A stretch of 37,176 bases of DNA. Origin: DASUXA01 sp036378155 (lineage in GTDB: Bacteria > Actinomycetota > Actinomycetes > Mycobacteriales > Micromonosporaceae). The stretch spans positions 1-37,176 of the forward strand of contig DASUXA010000089.1 of assembly GCA_036378155.1 (NCBI GenBank). The letters are read 5' to 3'. This document shows positions 30,847-37,176 of the stretch, piece by piece; positions within the stretch are counted from its first letter, which is position 1, and each line of letters begins with the position of its first letter. The translations under genes were made by a program, and so were the position numbers. Below the pieces are notes generated by a model. It saw nothing but the letters and a program-made list of their open reading frames with translations. It searched no databases and had not been told where the DNA came from.

Positions 30847-30861
30847 CGGGTGCGGCACCCG
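30847..30861 (+). terminator. Small hairpin after glnE
   Basis: CGGGTG-CGG-CACCCG lies 6 bases after the glnE stop. The 6-bp stem is short and has no T-run, so it is only a possible terminator. Confidence 0.35.
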
Positions 30862-30897
30862 CGCGTGACGCAGGGCGCACGCGTCGACCCGTACTTA

Positions 30898-30926
30898 TTG
30901 ACAATCATCTACGTTAATGCGTGAAT
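30898..30926 (+). promoter_or_regulatory. Consensus -35 TTGACA in an AT-rich promoter region
   Basis: TTGACA at 30898-30903 is a perfect -35 hexamer in a locally AT-rich stretch (30891-30935) that stands out from the surrounding GC. A 17-base spacer leads to GTGAAT, a poor -10. It precedes the secreted DUF3103-like gene by about 50 bases and probably contributes to its promoter. Confidence 0.4.
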
Positions 30927-30977
30927 CAATTTCAGACTCGCGCGGGTCGATGCGTTCCCCCCATCCGAGGAGTCATT

Positions 30978-32099
30978 GTGTTATCACGTACCGTCCGCCG
31001 CAGCCTGTTGTCGTTGCCGGTGGCGGCAGCGATGCTGGCCGCGGCGGTGACCCCCCCCGCCTACGCGCATTCCGACGCCGCAGCGACCGCCGTCCCCGCC
31101 GCCCACGCCGGTGTGATCGCGTCGACCACCGACAACCTGGCGCGCGACCTCGCCCGTACCTTCGCCGATCCGGCGATCGAACGCAGCCTCGCGTCCGCCG
31201 TCGTCACCGCGCCCGTGGACCTGGCGACCGTGGCGCCCGGAACCGCGTTCGCGCAGCGGGTCCGAGCCGCGAACCGAACCGTCGTAGCCGCGAAGGGCCT
31301 GCCCTCCACCGTCGGTTCCCTGCTGCAGGTCCGCTTGGGCGACCAGAGCATGGTCGCCGCGCTGAACCGGGGCGAGGTGCCCCTGGTGGCGGCGACGCCG
31401 ACCGACGACGTGCCGAGCGACATCACCGCGTACACCACGTCCGGCGACGTGGTCGTGCTGTCCACCGCCACGGTGCCGACCCGCCCGGTGCTGCTCGTCG
31501 AGGTGGACACCGCCAAGGCGCTGCCGGCCGGTATCGACGTGATGCGGACGATCTTCGCCGAGCGCGGCGTGGGCGACAGCGGGTACACCACGCTGAGCAC
31601 CACCGGCGGCTTCTGGGCCACCAAGATCGACTCGGTGTACCTGAGCAACGACGAGGAGCCCTGGGTGAAGGGCGCCGCCGAGATCTACTCCATCGTCGGC
31701 GGTTTCGACTACGACGGCGTGGCGCGGGTCGCCGACATCGTCCAGATGCCGTACCTCGACTACGACGGGCAGGTGTACTACCCGAACCAGTTGCTCGTGT
31801 ACTGGAACCGGTACAAGTACAACCTCGCCGACGTGGTCATGATGGAGGACGACGGCGACACCAACTACCAGGCGCTCGCGACGGCGATCTGCGACGCCCT
31901 GCTCAGCATCGCCGACCAGGGTCAGTACATCCCGCTGGTGAACGCCATCCTCGACGCGATACCGGATTCGTGGTGGACCGACGACCCCGACTACGTCGAC
32001 TCGTGGTACACGCTGGCGACGACGACCTCCGGCCGGATCAACGGCGCGGCGGGCAACGGCTGGATGTACGTCGAGCCGTACTGGGTATCGGAACTCTGA
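30978..32099 (+). CDS. Secreted DUF3103-like protein
   Basis: A 373-residue exported protein. A Sec signal is clear: basic SRTVRRS, then the hydrophobic core LLSLPVAAAMLAAAV, and a likely cleavage after AYA near residue 30. The mature part resembles the DUF3103 family as I remember it, with EEPWVKGAAEIYSIVGG, the acidic tyrosine-rich MPYLDYDGQVYYPNQLLVYW and VVMMEDDGDTNYQALA segments, and NAILDAIPDSWW near the end. The Asp/Tyr-rich blocks could bind calcium (inference). There is no Cys in the mature part and no sorting motif. I chose GTG 30978, preceded by GAGGAG; an earlier GTG at 30921 would bury the signal peptide. It is followed by a strong terminator. Confidence 0.72.
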   Translation: MLSRTVRRSLLSLPVAAAMLAAAVTPPAYAHSDAAATAVPAAHAGVIASTTDNLARDLARTFADPAIERSLASAVVTAPVDLATVAPGTAFAQRVRAANRTVVAAKGLPSTVGSLLQVRLGDQSMVAALNRGEVPLVAATPTDDVPSDITAYTTSGDVVVLSTATVPTRPVLLVEVDTAKALPAGIDVMRTIFAERGVGDSGYTTLSTTGGFWATKIDSVYLSNDEEPWVKGAAEIYSIVGGFDYDGVARVADIVQMPYLDYDGQVYYPNQLLVYWNRYKYNLADVVMMEDDGDTNYQALATAICDALLSIADQGQYIPLVNAILDAIPDSWWTDDPDYVDSWYTLATTTSGRINGAAGNGWMYVEPYWVSEL

Positions 32100-32107
32100 G
32101 TCGGATG

Positions 32108-32141
32108 TCGTGGGGCGGCGCCTGGCGGCGCCGCCCCACGA
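32108..32141 (+). terminator. Strong 15-bp hairpin after the DUF3103-like gene
   Basis: TCGTGGGGCGGCGCC, loop TGGC, GGCGCCGCCCCACGA is a perfect stem starting 8 bases after the stop codon. It is a very stable GC-rich terminator candidate. Its 3' arm is the first member of a three-fold tandem repeat. Confidence 0.8.
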
Positions 32142-32223
32142 CGGTGTCCGCGACCGTTGGCGCCGCCCCACGAGGTCCGCGCCCGAGGCGTGCGCCGTCC
32201 CACGAGGTCCGCGCCCCGGGCGC
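32128..32223 (+). repeat. Three tandem 32-bp units built on the terminator arm
   Basis: Units begin at 32128, 32160 and 32192, each opening with GCGCCGCCCCACGA (GCGCCGTCCCACGA in the third). Units 2 and 3 also share GGTCCGCGCC after it. The single 5' arm at 32108-32121 can pair with the arm in any of the three units, so alternative hairpins with larger loops are possible. The third unit ends in its own small CGCGCC/GGCGCG palindrome. Confidence 0.8.
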
Positions 32224-32310
32224 GTGTGAGTCATCCCTCGTCGGACCTGCACTGGAGTCGCCGGCCGATCCCGACTAGCGTCTGGGCAGGTAACGAGCGG
32301 GAGGGGTGCG

Positions 32311-33573
32311 ATGGCCGACGAGGTGGGCGTGACGATGTCCCGGCGACTCGACGAGTTGATGCCGGACCTGGAGGCGTTCTACCGCGATCTGCACGAACAC
32401 CCCGAACTGTCCTTCCAGGAGGTGCGTACCGCCGCCGAGGTCGCCCGCCGGTTGGACGCGTTCGGATATCAGGTGACCACCGGGGTGGGGCGGACCGGCG
32501 TGGTCGGCGTGCTGCGCAACGGCGACGGTCCCACCGTGGTACTGCGCGCCGACATGGACGCGCTGCCGGTACGCGAGGAGACCGGACTCGACTACGCCAG
32601 CCGCGCGACCGGCGTCGACCGGTACGGGCAGCAGGTACCGGTGATGCATGCCTGCGGTCACGACGTGCACGTGACGTGCCTGACCGGGGCGGCGGCGGTG
32701 CTCGCCGAGCACCGCGACCGGTGGCGGGGCACGCTGGTCGCGCTGTTCCAGCCGGCGGAGGAGGTGGGCGGCGGCGCCCAGTCGATGCTCGACGACGGGC
32801 TGCTGGACCTGTTCGACCGCCCGGACGTGGTGCTCGGGCAGCACGTCACCGCGCTGCCGGCGGGCACCCTGAACTACCGGGCGGGTGCCGCCATGGCGGC
32901 GGCGGACTCGCTGCGGATCACCCTGCACGGCAAGGGCAGCCACGGGTCGCGACCGGAGGCGGGCGTCGACCCGGTGGTGATGGCGGCGGCACTGGTGATG
33001 CGGCTGCAGACCATCGTGTCCCGGCACGTCGCGGCCGGCGACGCCGCGGTCGTCACGGTCGGATCGTTGCAGGCGGGGCTGAAGGAGAACATCATCCCGG
33101 CGACGGCTGAGTTGAAGCTGTCGGTCCGCAGCTTCGACCCGGCGGTACGGGCGCGGGTGCTGACCGCGATCGAGCGGATGGCGAAGGCCGAGGCACTGGC
33201 GTTCGGCGCGCCCCGCGAGCCGGAGATCGAGGTGATGGAGAGCTTCCCGGCGACGGTCAACGACGAGGCGGCGACGGCGCGGCTGGTCGAGACGTTCGGG
33301 TCGTTCTTCGGTACCGCGCAGGTCCGCGAGATCCCTCCGATCATGGGCAGCGAGGACTTCGGCGTGATCGGTACCGCCGCGAAGGCGCCTTCGGTGTTCT
33401 GGTTCCTGGGTGGCTGGGATCCGCAGGCGTTCGCCGCCGCCGAGGCGGGCGGTACCACCGACCAGGACATCCCCGCCAACCACTCGCCGCACTTCGCGCC
33501 GCTGATCCAACCGACGTTGACCGTGGGGGTACAGGCGCTGGTCGTGGCCGCCCTGGCGTGGCTGAAGCGCTGA
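32311..33573 (+). CDS. M20-family amidohydrolase (hippurate hydrolase-like)
   Basis: A 420-residue metal-dependent amidohydrolase that would remove an acyl group from an amino acid or a similar amide. The metal-site blocks are VVLRADMDALPVREETGL, then HACGHDVH at 113-120 (Cys115, His117), FQPAEEVGGGAQ with the catalytic Glu, and GSEDFGVIG with PANHSPHFAP near the end. The dimerisation domain is in between (SLRITLHGKGSHGSRPEAGVDP). The start at ATG 32311 has GGGAGGGG ahead; an in-frame ATG at 32335 is the next choice. There is no signal peptide, so it acts in the cytoplasm. The exact substrate cannot be told. It faces the penicillin-acylase gene across two hairpins. Confidence 0.9.
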   Translation: MADEVGVTMSRRLDELMPDLEAFYRDLHEHPELSFQEVRTAAEVARRLDAFGYQVTTGVGRTGVVGVLRNGDGPTVVLRADMDALPVREETGLDYASRATGVDRYGQQVPVMHACGHDVHVTCLTGAAAVLAEHRDRWRGTLVALFQPAEEVGGGAQSMLDDGLLDLFDRPDVVLGQHVTALPAGTLNYRAGAAMAAADSLRITLHGKGSHGSRPEAGVDPVVMAAALVMRLQTIVSRHVAAGDAAVVTVGSLQAGLKENIIPATAELKLSVRSFDPAVRARVLTAIERMAKAEALAFGAPREPEIEVMESFPATVNDEAATARLVETFGSFFGTAQVREIPPIMGSEDFGVIGTAAKAPSVFWFLGGWDPQAFAAAEAGGTTDQDIPANHSPHFAPLIQPTLTVGVQALVVAALAWLKR

Positions 33574-33650
33574 GGACGCCCGCCCGCGGCGGATGTCGCA
33601 CCGCGCCCGACGTCGCCCTCCGCCGTGGGGTGCCGGTCGAAGTCCACACG

Positions 33651-33680
33651 CCCGGCGGTGTGCGGACACCCCGAGCCGGG
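33651..33680. terminator. Hairpin, GGTGT/ACACC family, copy D
   Basis: CCCGGC (33651-33656) pairs with GCCGGG (33675-33680), and inside it GGTGT-GCGG-ACACC (33657-33670) forms the tetraloop stem, with a CCGA bulge on the 3' side. It lies between convergent genes, in a terminator position. Confidence 0.6.
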
Positions 33681-33699
33681 TGAGCGTCTCAGGATGCTC

Positions 33700-33735
33700 A
33701 CACCGCCGGTGGTGTGCCCACACCACGAGCGGTGT
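33700..33735. terminator. Hairpin, GGTGT/ACACC family, copy B
   Basis: ACACCGC pairs with GCGGTGT on the outside; after two mismatches GTGGTGT pairs with ACACCAC around a GCCC loop (core at 33711-33724). The inner part, including the following CGA, is nearly the same as in the hairpin at 11672-11717. Confidence 0.65.
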
Positions 33736-33818
33736 ACAGGGGTCGCGACACACCGCGTCCACGCGGGACCGGGCGATGAGTCCCGGGCGATCGAGCCTCG
33801 GCGACCGGGTCCGACCGG

Positions 33819-36614
33819 CTACGGCTCGAGCGTCAGCGTGTCGACCGCCTCGTGCCGGATGTTCGACTCGTCCCAGCGCATCGGCAGGGTACGTCCGGTG
33901 CGCCACAGGTCGAACTGGTCGTGGTAGTGGGCGCTGAACGCGTGCCCTGACTCGCCGGTGAGCTGCACCCAACGCGAGGCGTCGAGATGGGACAGGTCGA
34001 CGACCATGCGCATGGACGGCACGGCGGTGACGTCGTACCCGCCGCTGGCAGCGTCCCACCCGGTGGCGTCCACGATCGCCGAACCGCCGGACACCGGCGC
34101 GGGACCGTAGTTGAACAGCCACTCGATCGGCGCGATGCCGGACTCGCCGAAGCTGGCGTTGCGCAGCGTCAGGGTGTGGAGCCTGCCCCATCGCCAGTCG
34201 GACGGGTCGTCGCCGAGCGAGTGGCGCAGCTCGGCGGCGGCGTCGGTCATCGCGGCGGTGATCTCGTCGCGCGCGGTCTCCCGTCGTGGTGTGCCGCGCT
34301 CGTCCCACCACGCCGAGTCCGGCTGCTGCAGCAGGTTGAGCACGACCTCGCACCAGCGGTCGCCGCCGTCCGCCCCGTACCCGGCGGGAAGTTCGTCGAA
34401 GACGCGGGACAGCAGGTGCCGCCACACCGCGTTGTAGTACGCGGCGGCGGCGCTGCTCCGGGCGTCGGCGGTACCGGACCTGCCGTCGGCGGGCTCACGG
34501 AAGTCCCAGTCGCGCAGCAGCGCCTGTGCCGTGGCGGCGAAACCGGTCAGCGGTACCGAGGTCAGCGCCGGGGTGATCAGGGCAGCCATGGTGTTGGTGT
34601 CGTCGAACTGCATCCGCTCGACGTCGGCGACGGTGATGCCGGTACCGGCTGCCCTGATCATGTCGCTGATCCGCTGGCTGCGGTACCCGTACGACCAGTC
34701 GGTGGTGAGCAGGCGCGGGTACGTCGGGCCGATCACCGCCTGGTTCGCGGTGACGATGACGCCGCGCTCCGGGTTGTACTCGCTGGGCAGCTCGTCGAAC
34801 GGCAGGTACCGCTTCCAGTCGTAGCTGGAGTCCCAGCCGGGCGCCGGCCACCGTCCGTCGCCCTTGCCGCGTACCGGGATCTTGCCGGGCGCCTGGTAGC
34901 CGATGTTGCCGTCCACGTCGGCGTAGATCAGGTTCTGTGCCGGTACCTCGAACAGCGCGGCTGCCTGCCGGAACCCCGCCCAGTCGGTGGCGGCGTCCAG
35001 GGCGAACAGCGCGTCGACGGTACGGCCCGGGTCGAGCGCGGTCCACCGCAGCGCCACGCCGTACCCCGTACCGTCGACCGGCGGCTTCGCCCCGATCCGG
35101 CGCAGTTCCTCCGACGCGTCGGACAGCAGCGGACCGTTGTTCGTGGTCCGCACGGTCAGGGTGACCGGAGCCGACCCGGCGACCCTGATCGTCTCCTTGC
35201 GTACCGCCAGGTCGCGCCACTGCCCGTCGACCAGGTACCGGTCGCCGTCCAGCTTCTCCAGGTACAGGTCGGTGACGTCCGGGTTGAGGTTGGTGAACCC
35301 CCAGGCGATCCGACCGTTGTGTCCGATGATCACGCCGGGCATGCCGGAGAACGTGAAGCCCTCGACGTTGAACGGGCAGTCGCAGTGCAGACCCATCTGG
35401 TACCAGATGCCGGGCATCGACGGGCTCAGATGTGGGTCGTTGGCGAGGATCGGCTTGCCGGTCGCGGTCAACCTGCCGGAGAGGACCCAGGAATTGGAGC
35501 CGATGCCGGGGGAGGCGTCGCCGATCAACGCGGGCAGTCCCGCCAGCGCCGCCCCGATCGCCCGCAGCGCCGGTGTCGCCTGCCGCAGCGCGCTGTCGGT
35601 CGCGGGGTCCGTGCTCGTCGCGGCGGCAGCCGCGGCCGGGTCGCGGTCCGTCGCCGGTCCGCCGCCGCCCGCGCCGTCGGTACTGGACGTCGCGGCGAAA
35701 CGCCCGTCGGCGACGGTACCGCCGGTCACGATCGGCTGGTTCTTGTCGAACGGGTACGGCGGGTACAACTCGTCGATGCGGGCTCGACTGAGCCCGGCGG
35801 CGAACAGGGCCGCCCGGGTGATCTCAGCCGGCATGTTCCCGCGCAGGTCCCACGCCATCGCCTTGAGCCAGGCGAGGCTGTCCACCGGGTCCCAGCGTTC
35901 GACCACGTAGTCGCGGTTCTGCGCGCCGAGGACCGTGTACTCCAGGCTCTTGACGCCGCTGGCGGAGGTGCCGCCGGTCGCCGCCAGCCAGGCGTTCACC
36001 CCGTCGGCGTAGTCGGTCAGGTACCGGCGACTGTCCGGCGAAATGATCTTCCACTCCTGCTCGGCGACCCGGCGCCAGCCCATCGTCCTCAGGTACGCGT
36101 CCGTCTCCACCTGGGACTTGCCGAACAACTCCGCGAGCCGCCCCGACGTCACGTGCCGGCGGAAATCCATCTCCCAGAAGCGCTCCTGGGCGTGCAGGTA
36201 CCCCTGCGCCCGGAACAGGTCGTCGGCTGTCCTCGCGTACACCTGCGGGATGCCGTACCGGTCCCGGTACACGGTGACCGGCGCGGACAGCCCCGGCAGC
36301 CGCACCTGTCCCGCGTACCCAGGAAACGAGCGGCGCACCGCCCACACCCCGCCCACGCTCGCCGTGACCAGCAATACCAGCAGGACCCCGAGCGACCACA
36401 CCGCGACGCGGCGACCCCGACGTCGTCGGGGTGCCACCTCGACCGTCGTGCCGGCGTCGGCGGCGCGGGCGGTACCGCTGGTCGCGTCGCGGTCGGCGGC
36501 GCGCGCCGAACCGCCGGTCGCTTCGCCGTCGGTGGCGGCACCGCTCGTTTCGCCGTCGGCGGGCGGCGCGTCGCTGGTCGCCTCGGTCGGCTCGTCCGGG
36601 TTCACCTGGGTCAC
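33819..36614 (-). CDS. Penicillin-acylase-family Ntn hydrolase, membrane-anchored
   Basis: A 931-residue precursor of the family that includes penicillin acylases and acyl-homoserine-lactone acylases. An acidic, low-complexity N-terminal tail of about 65 residues (with a repeated RAADRDATSGTARAAD theme) is followed by basic PRRRRGRR and one membrane helix (VAVWSLGVLLVLLVTASVGG, near 70-90), so the enzyme faces outside. VTVYRDRYGIPQVYARTADDLFRAQGYLHAQERFWEMD is the usual alpha-chain start. Self-cleavage should occur before Ser373 in GSNSW, the new N-terminal nucleophile; later blocks such as ANDPHLSPSMPGIWYQ and VIGHNGRIAWGFTN agree. The start is a minus-strand GTG (first base 36614) without a ribosome site, with a TAGCAT box 8 bases ahead. 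The substrate is unknown. Confidence 0.88.
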   Translation of the reverse strand: MTQVNPDEPTEATSDAPPADGETSGAATDGEATGGSARAADRDATSGTARAADAGTTVEVAPRRRRGRRVAVWSLGVLLVLLVTASVGGVWAVRRSFPGYAGQVRLPGLSAPVTVYRDRYGIPQVYARTADDLFRAQGYLHAQERFWEMDFRRHVTSGRLAELFGKSQVETDAYLRTMGWRRVAEQEWKIISPDSRRYLTDYADGVNAWLAATGGTSASGVKSLEYTVLGAQNRDYVVERWDPVDSLAWLKAMAWDLRGNMPAEITRAALFAAGLSRARIDELYPPYPFDKNQPIVTGGTVADGRFAATSSTDGAGGGGPATDRDPAAAAAATSTDPATDSALRQATPALRAIGAALAGLPALIGDASPGIGSNSWVLSGRLTATGKPILANDPHLSPSMPGIWYQMGLHCDCPFNVEGFTFSGMPGVIIGHNGRIAWGFTNLNPDVTDLYLEKLDGDRYLVDGQWRDLAVRKETIRVAGSAPVTLTVRTTNNGPLLSDASEELRRIGAKPPVDGTGYGVALRWTALDPGRTVDALFALDAATDWAGFRQAAALFEVPAQNLIYADVDGNIGYQAPGKIPVRGKGDGRWPAPGWDSSYDWKRYLPFDELPSEYNPERGVIVTANQAVIGPTYPRLLTTDWSYGYRSQRISDMIRAAGTGITVADVERMQFDDTNTMAALITPALTSVPLTGFAATAQALLRDWDFREPADGRSGTADARSSAAAAYYNAVWRHLLSRVFDELPAGYGADGGDRWCEVVLNLLQQPDSAWWDERGTPRRETARDEITAAMTDAAAELRHSLGDDPSDWRWGRLHTLTLRNASFGESGIAPIEWLFNYGPAPVSGGSAIVDATGWDAASGGYDVTAVPSMRMVVDLSHLDASRWVQLTGESGHAFSAHYHDQFDLWRTGRTLPMRWDESNIRHEAVDTLTLEP

Positions 36615-36622
36615 GAGCGGAG

Positions 36623-36628
36623 ATGCTA
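36623..36628 (-). promoter_or_regulatory. -10 hexamer TAGCAT for a leaderless acylase mRNA
   Basis: On the minus strand TAGCAT stands 8 bases before the GTG start of the acylase gene, and there is no ribosome-binding site. It is the fourth case of the same arrangement in this window. Confidence 0.55.
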
Positions 36629-36794
36629 GCGGGGGCTACGCGCCGGTAACAGCATCCGTACGCGCAGACGCTCGCACCTCCCGCCGGGACCTTCGGCCCT
36701 GGACCGACCAGTTCGCCGACCCGGATGGTGGATCTGGGAGCGGCGTATGCCGGATCAGTCCCGGACAGATGCCGATGCGAACGGGGGGTGTGCG

Positions 36795-37136
36795 ATGAAG
36801 GCTGCCATCGTCGTCATGTACGGCGCGGCCAGGCCCGGTCACGAGCGGGAATCGATCAGCTACGCACGGGACGTCGACGAGTTCTGGCTGGCGCGGGCCC
36901 GGGAAGGCGCCTGCAGCGAACCGACCTGGCTGTGGTCCAGCAAAGGACAAAGCATCTGGTTCGTCCAGGGCGAAGCGCCGGCGATCTTCGAGCTGACCAT
37001 GCGCGAGGACGTCCGGAAGATGCTGATGAAGGGCAACATGTTGATCGAGGACTTCTCGTGGGAGACCTGCATGGTCGGGCGCGACGAGATGCTGTCGCTG
37101 TTCGACCAGGTCGCCGGTGAACTGGCGCATGCCTGA
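36795..37136 (+). CDS. Small soluble protein, function unknown
   Basis: A 113-residue protein that I do not recognise. It starts with a beta strand, MKAAIVVMYGAARPG, then has HERESISYARDVDEFWLARAREG, a Trp-rich strand pair (EPTWLWSSKGQSIWFVQG), FELTMREDVRKMLMKGNMLI and a C-terminal helix. The alternation of strands and helices suggests a compact ferredoxin-like alpha/beta fold (inference). ATG 36795 was chosen because a purine run GGGGGG stands at good distance; a frame extending to 36747 begins with residues of no clear structure. There is no signal peptide. It is divergent from the acylase gene and followed closely by a hairpin at the window's edge. Confidence 0.72.
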   Translation: MKAAIVVMYGAARPGHERESISYARDVDEFWLARAREGACSEPTWLWSSKGQSIWFVQGEAPAIFELTMREDVRKMLMKGNMLIEDFSWETCMVGRDEMLSLFDQVAGELAHA

Positions 37137-37155
37137 CCGACGAGACGAGGGGGGC

Positions 37156-37176
37156 GGCGCGCCGTGTCGGCGCGCC
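37156..37176 (+). terminator. Terminator hairpin at the window end
   Basis: GGCGCGCCG, loop TGT, CGGCGCGCC is a perfect 9-bp stem starting 19 bases after the last stop codon. The window ends at its last base, so a T-run cannot be assessed. Confidence 0.65.

Larger units (their letters stand above)
33574..33818. other. Intergenic region with two hairpins of the GGTGT/ACACC family
   Basis: This gap of 245 bases lies between convergent genes and shows no coding character. It holds two hairpins with related cores, listed separately, 19 bases apart. Confidence 0.6.

Noticed and set aside
27824..30904. A 1,026-codon open frame antisense to glnE
   Set aside because: The plus strand encodes a clear full-length GlnE. 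The minus-strand translation is rich in Arg, Gln, Gly and Val with no family motif, as expected for the complement of high-GC codons.
30898..30920. A Zur/Fur-type box in TTGACAATCATCTACG
   Set aside because: The left half resembles TGAAAATCAT, but the right half does not mirror it. Without symmetry the call is not supported; only the -35 hexamer is reported.
32128..32223. The 32-bp repeats as a CRISPR array
   Set aside because: There is no constant repeat separated by unique spacers: the units abut, their second halves are also related, and no cas gene is present.
33987..36629. An 880-codon plus-strand frame opposite the penicillin-acylase-family gene
   Set aside because: The minus strand carries Ser373 in GSNSW and other acylase blocks. 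The opposite frame is an Arg/Val/Gly-rich shadow.
36747..36794. An upstream extension of the last small protein
   Set aside because: The 16 added residues (MPDQSRTDADANGG and so on) are unstructured, and the better ribosome site lies before ATG 36795.

Overview
The window is 37,176 bases of very GC-rich DNA with dense, mostly core-metabolism genes. Several points indicate an actinomycete, probably of the Micromonosporaceae or a near relative: frequent GTG starts, an F420-dependent NADP reductase, a GlnA2-type glutamine synthetase with glnE nearby, a Lys/Ala/Thr-rich histone-like protein, and many GTAC tetranucleotides. The family assignment is an inference. I see no tRNA, rRNA, insertion sequence, CRISPR array or phage gene.

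Layout. (1) 53-4677: a tightly overlapping protocatechuate branch operon, pcaH-pcaG-pcaB-pcaD-pcaC, closed by an IclR-type regulator. It turns protocatechuate into 3-oxoadipate, and its upstream part lies outside the window. (2) 4723-8262: a methyltransferase (minus strand), a 70-residue Cys/His protein, a histone H1-like DNA-binding protein and an RNB-domain ribonuclease, ending in a tandemly duplicated hairpin. (3) 8386-11618: a medium-chain-type acyl-CoA synthetase, F420H2:NADP reductase and a BtuF-like metal/cofactor receptor without signal peptide. (4) 11778-12614: panB on the minus strand. (5) 12615-16145: a poorly coding regulatory stretch, then a small cassette of a 43-residue His-rich peptide, a fused ABC exporter and a free-standing Ser/Thr kinase. 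It is flanked by hairpins and is the best candidate for an undescribed system. (6) 16174-21676: glutamine-dependent NAD synthetase (minus), a zinc alcohol dehydrogenase (plus), and an aquaporin plus glutathione-independent formaldehyde dehydrogenase pair (minus) behind a palindrome-rich control region. (7) 21906-30841: GlnA2-type glutamine synthetase, an unknown protein coupled to a membrane-anchored M16 peptidase, an LD-carboxypeptidase (minus), a class I glutamine amidotransferase and glnE. (8) 30978-37136: a secreted DUF3103-like protein, an M20 amidohydrolase, a membrane-anchored penicillin-acylase-family enzyme (minus) and a small unknown protein.

The panB/nadE/glnA2/glnE neighbourhood resembles the conserved actinobacterial region around these genes, so the peptide-exporter-kinase cassette sitting between panB and nadE looks like an accessory insertion into a core region (inference from memory of Streptomyces gene order, not a search). 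Non-coding structure is unusually rich. At least four intergenic hairpins share a GGTGT-tetraloop-ACACC core, a 32-bp unit is repeated three times in tandem after the DUF3103-like gene, and four genes without a Shine-Dalgarno sequence have a TANNNT hexamer 6 to 8 bases before their GTG start, as expected for leaderless transcripts.
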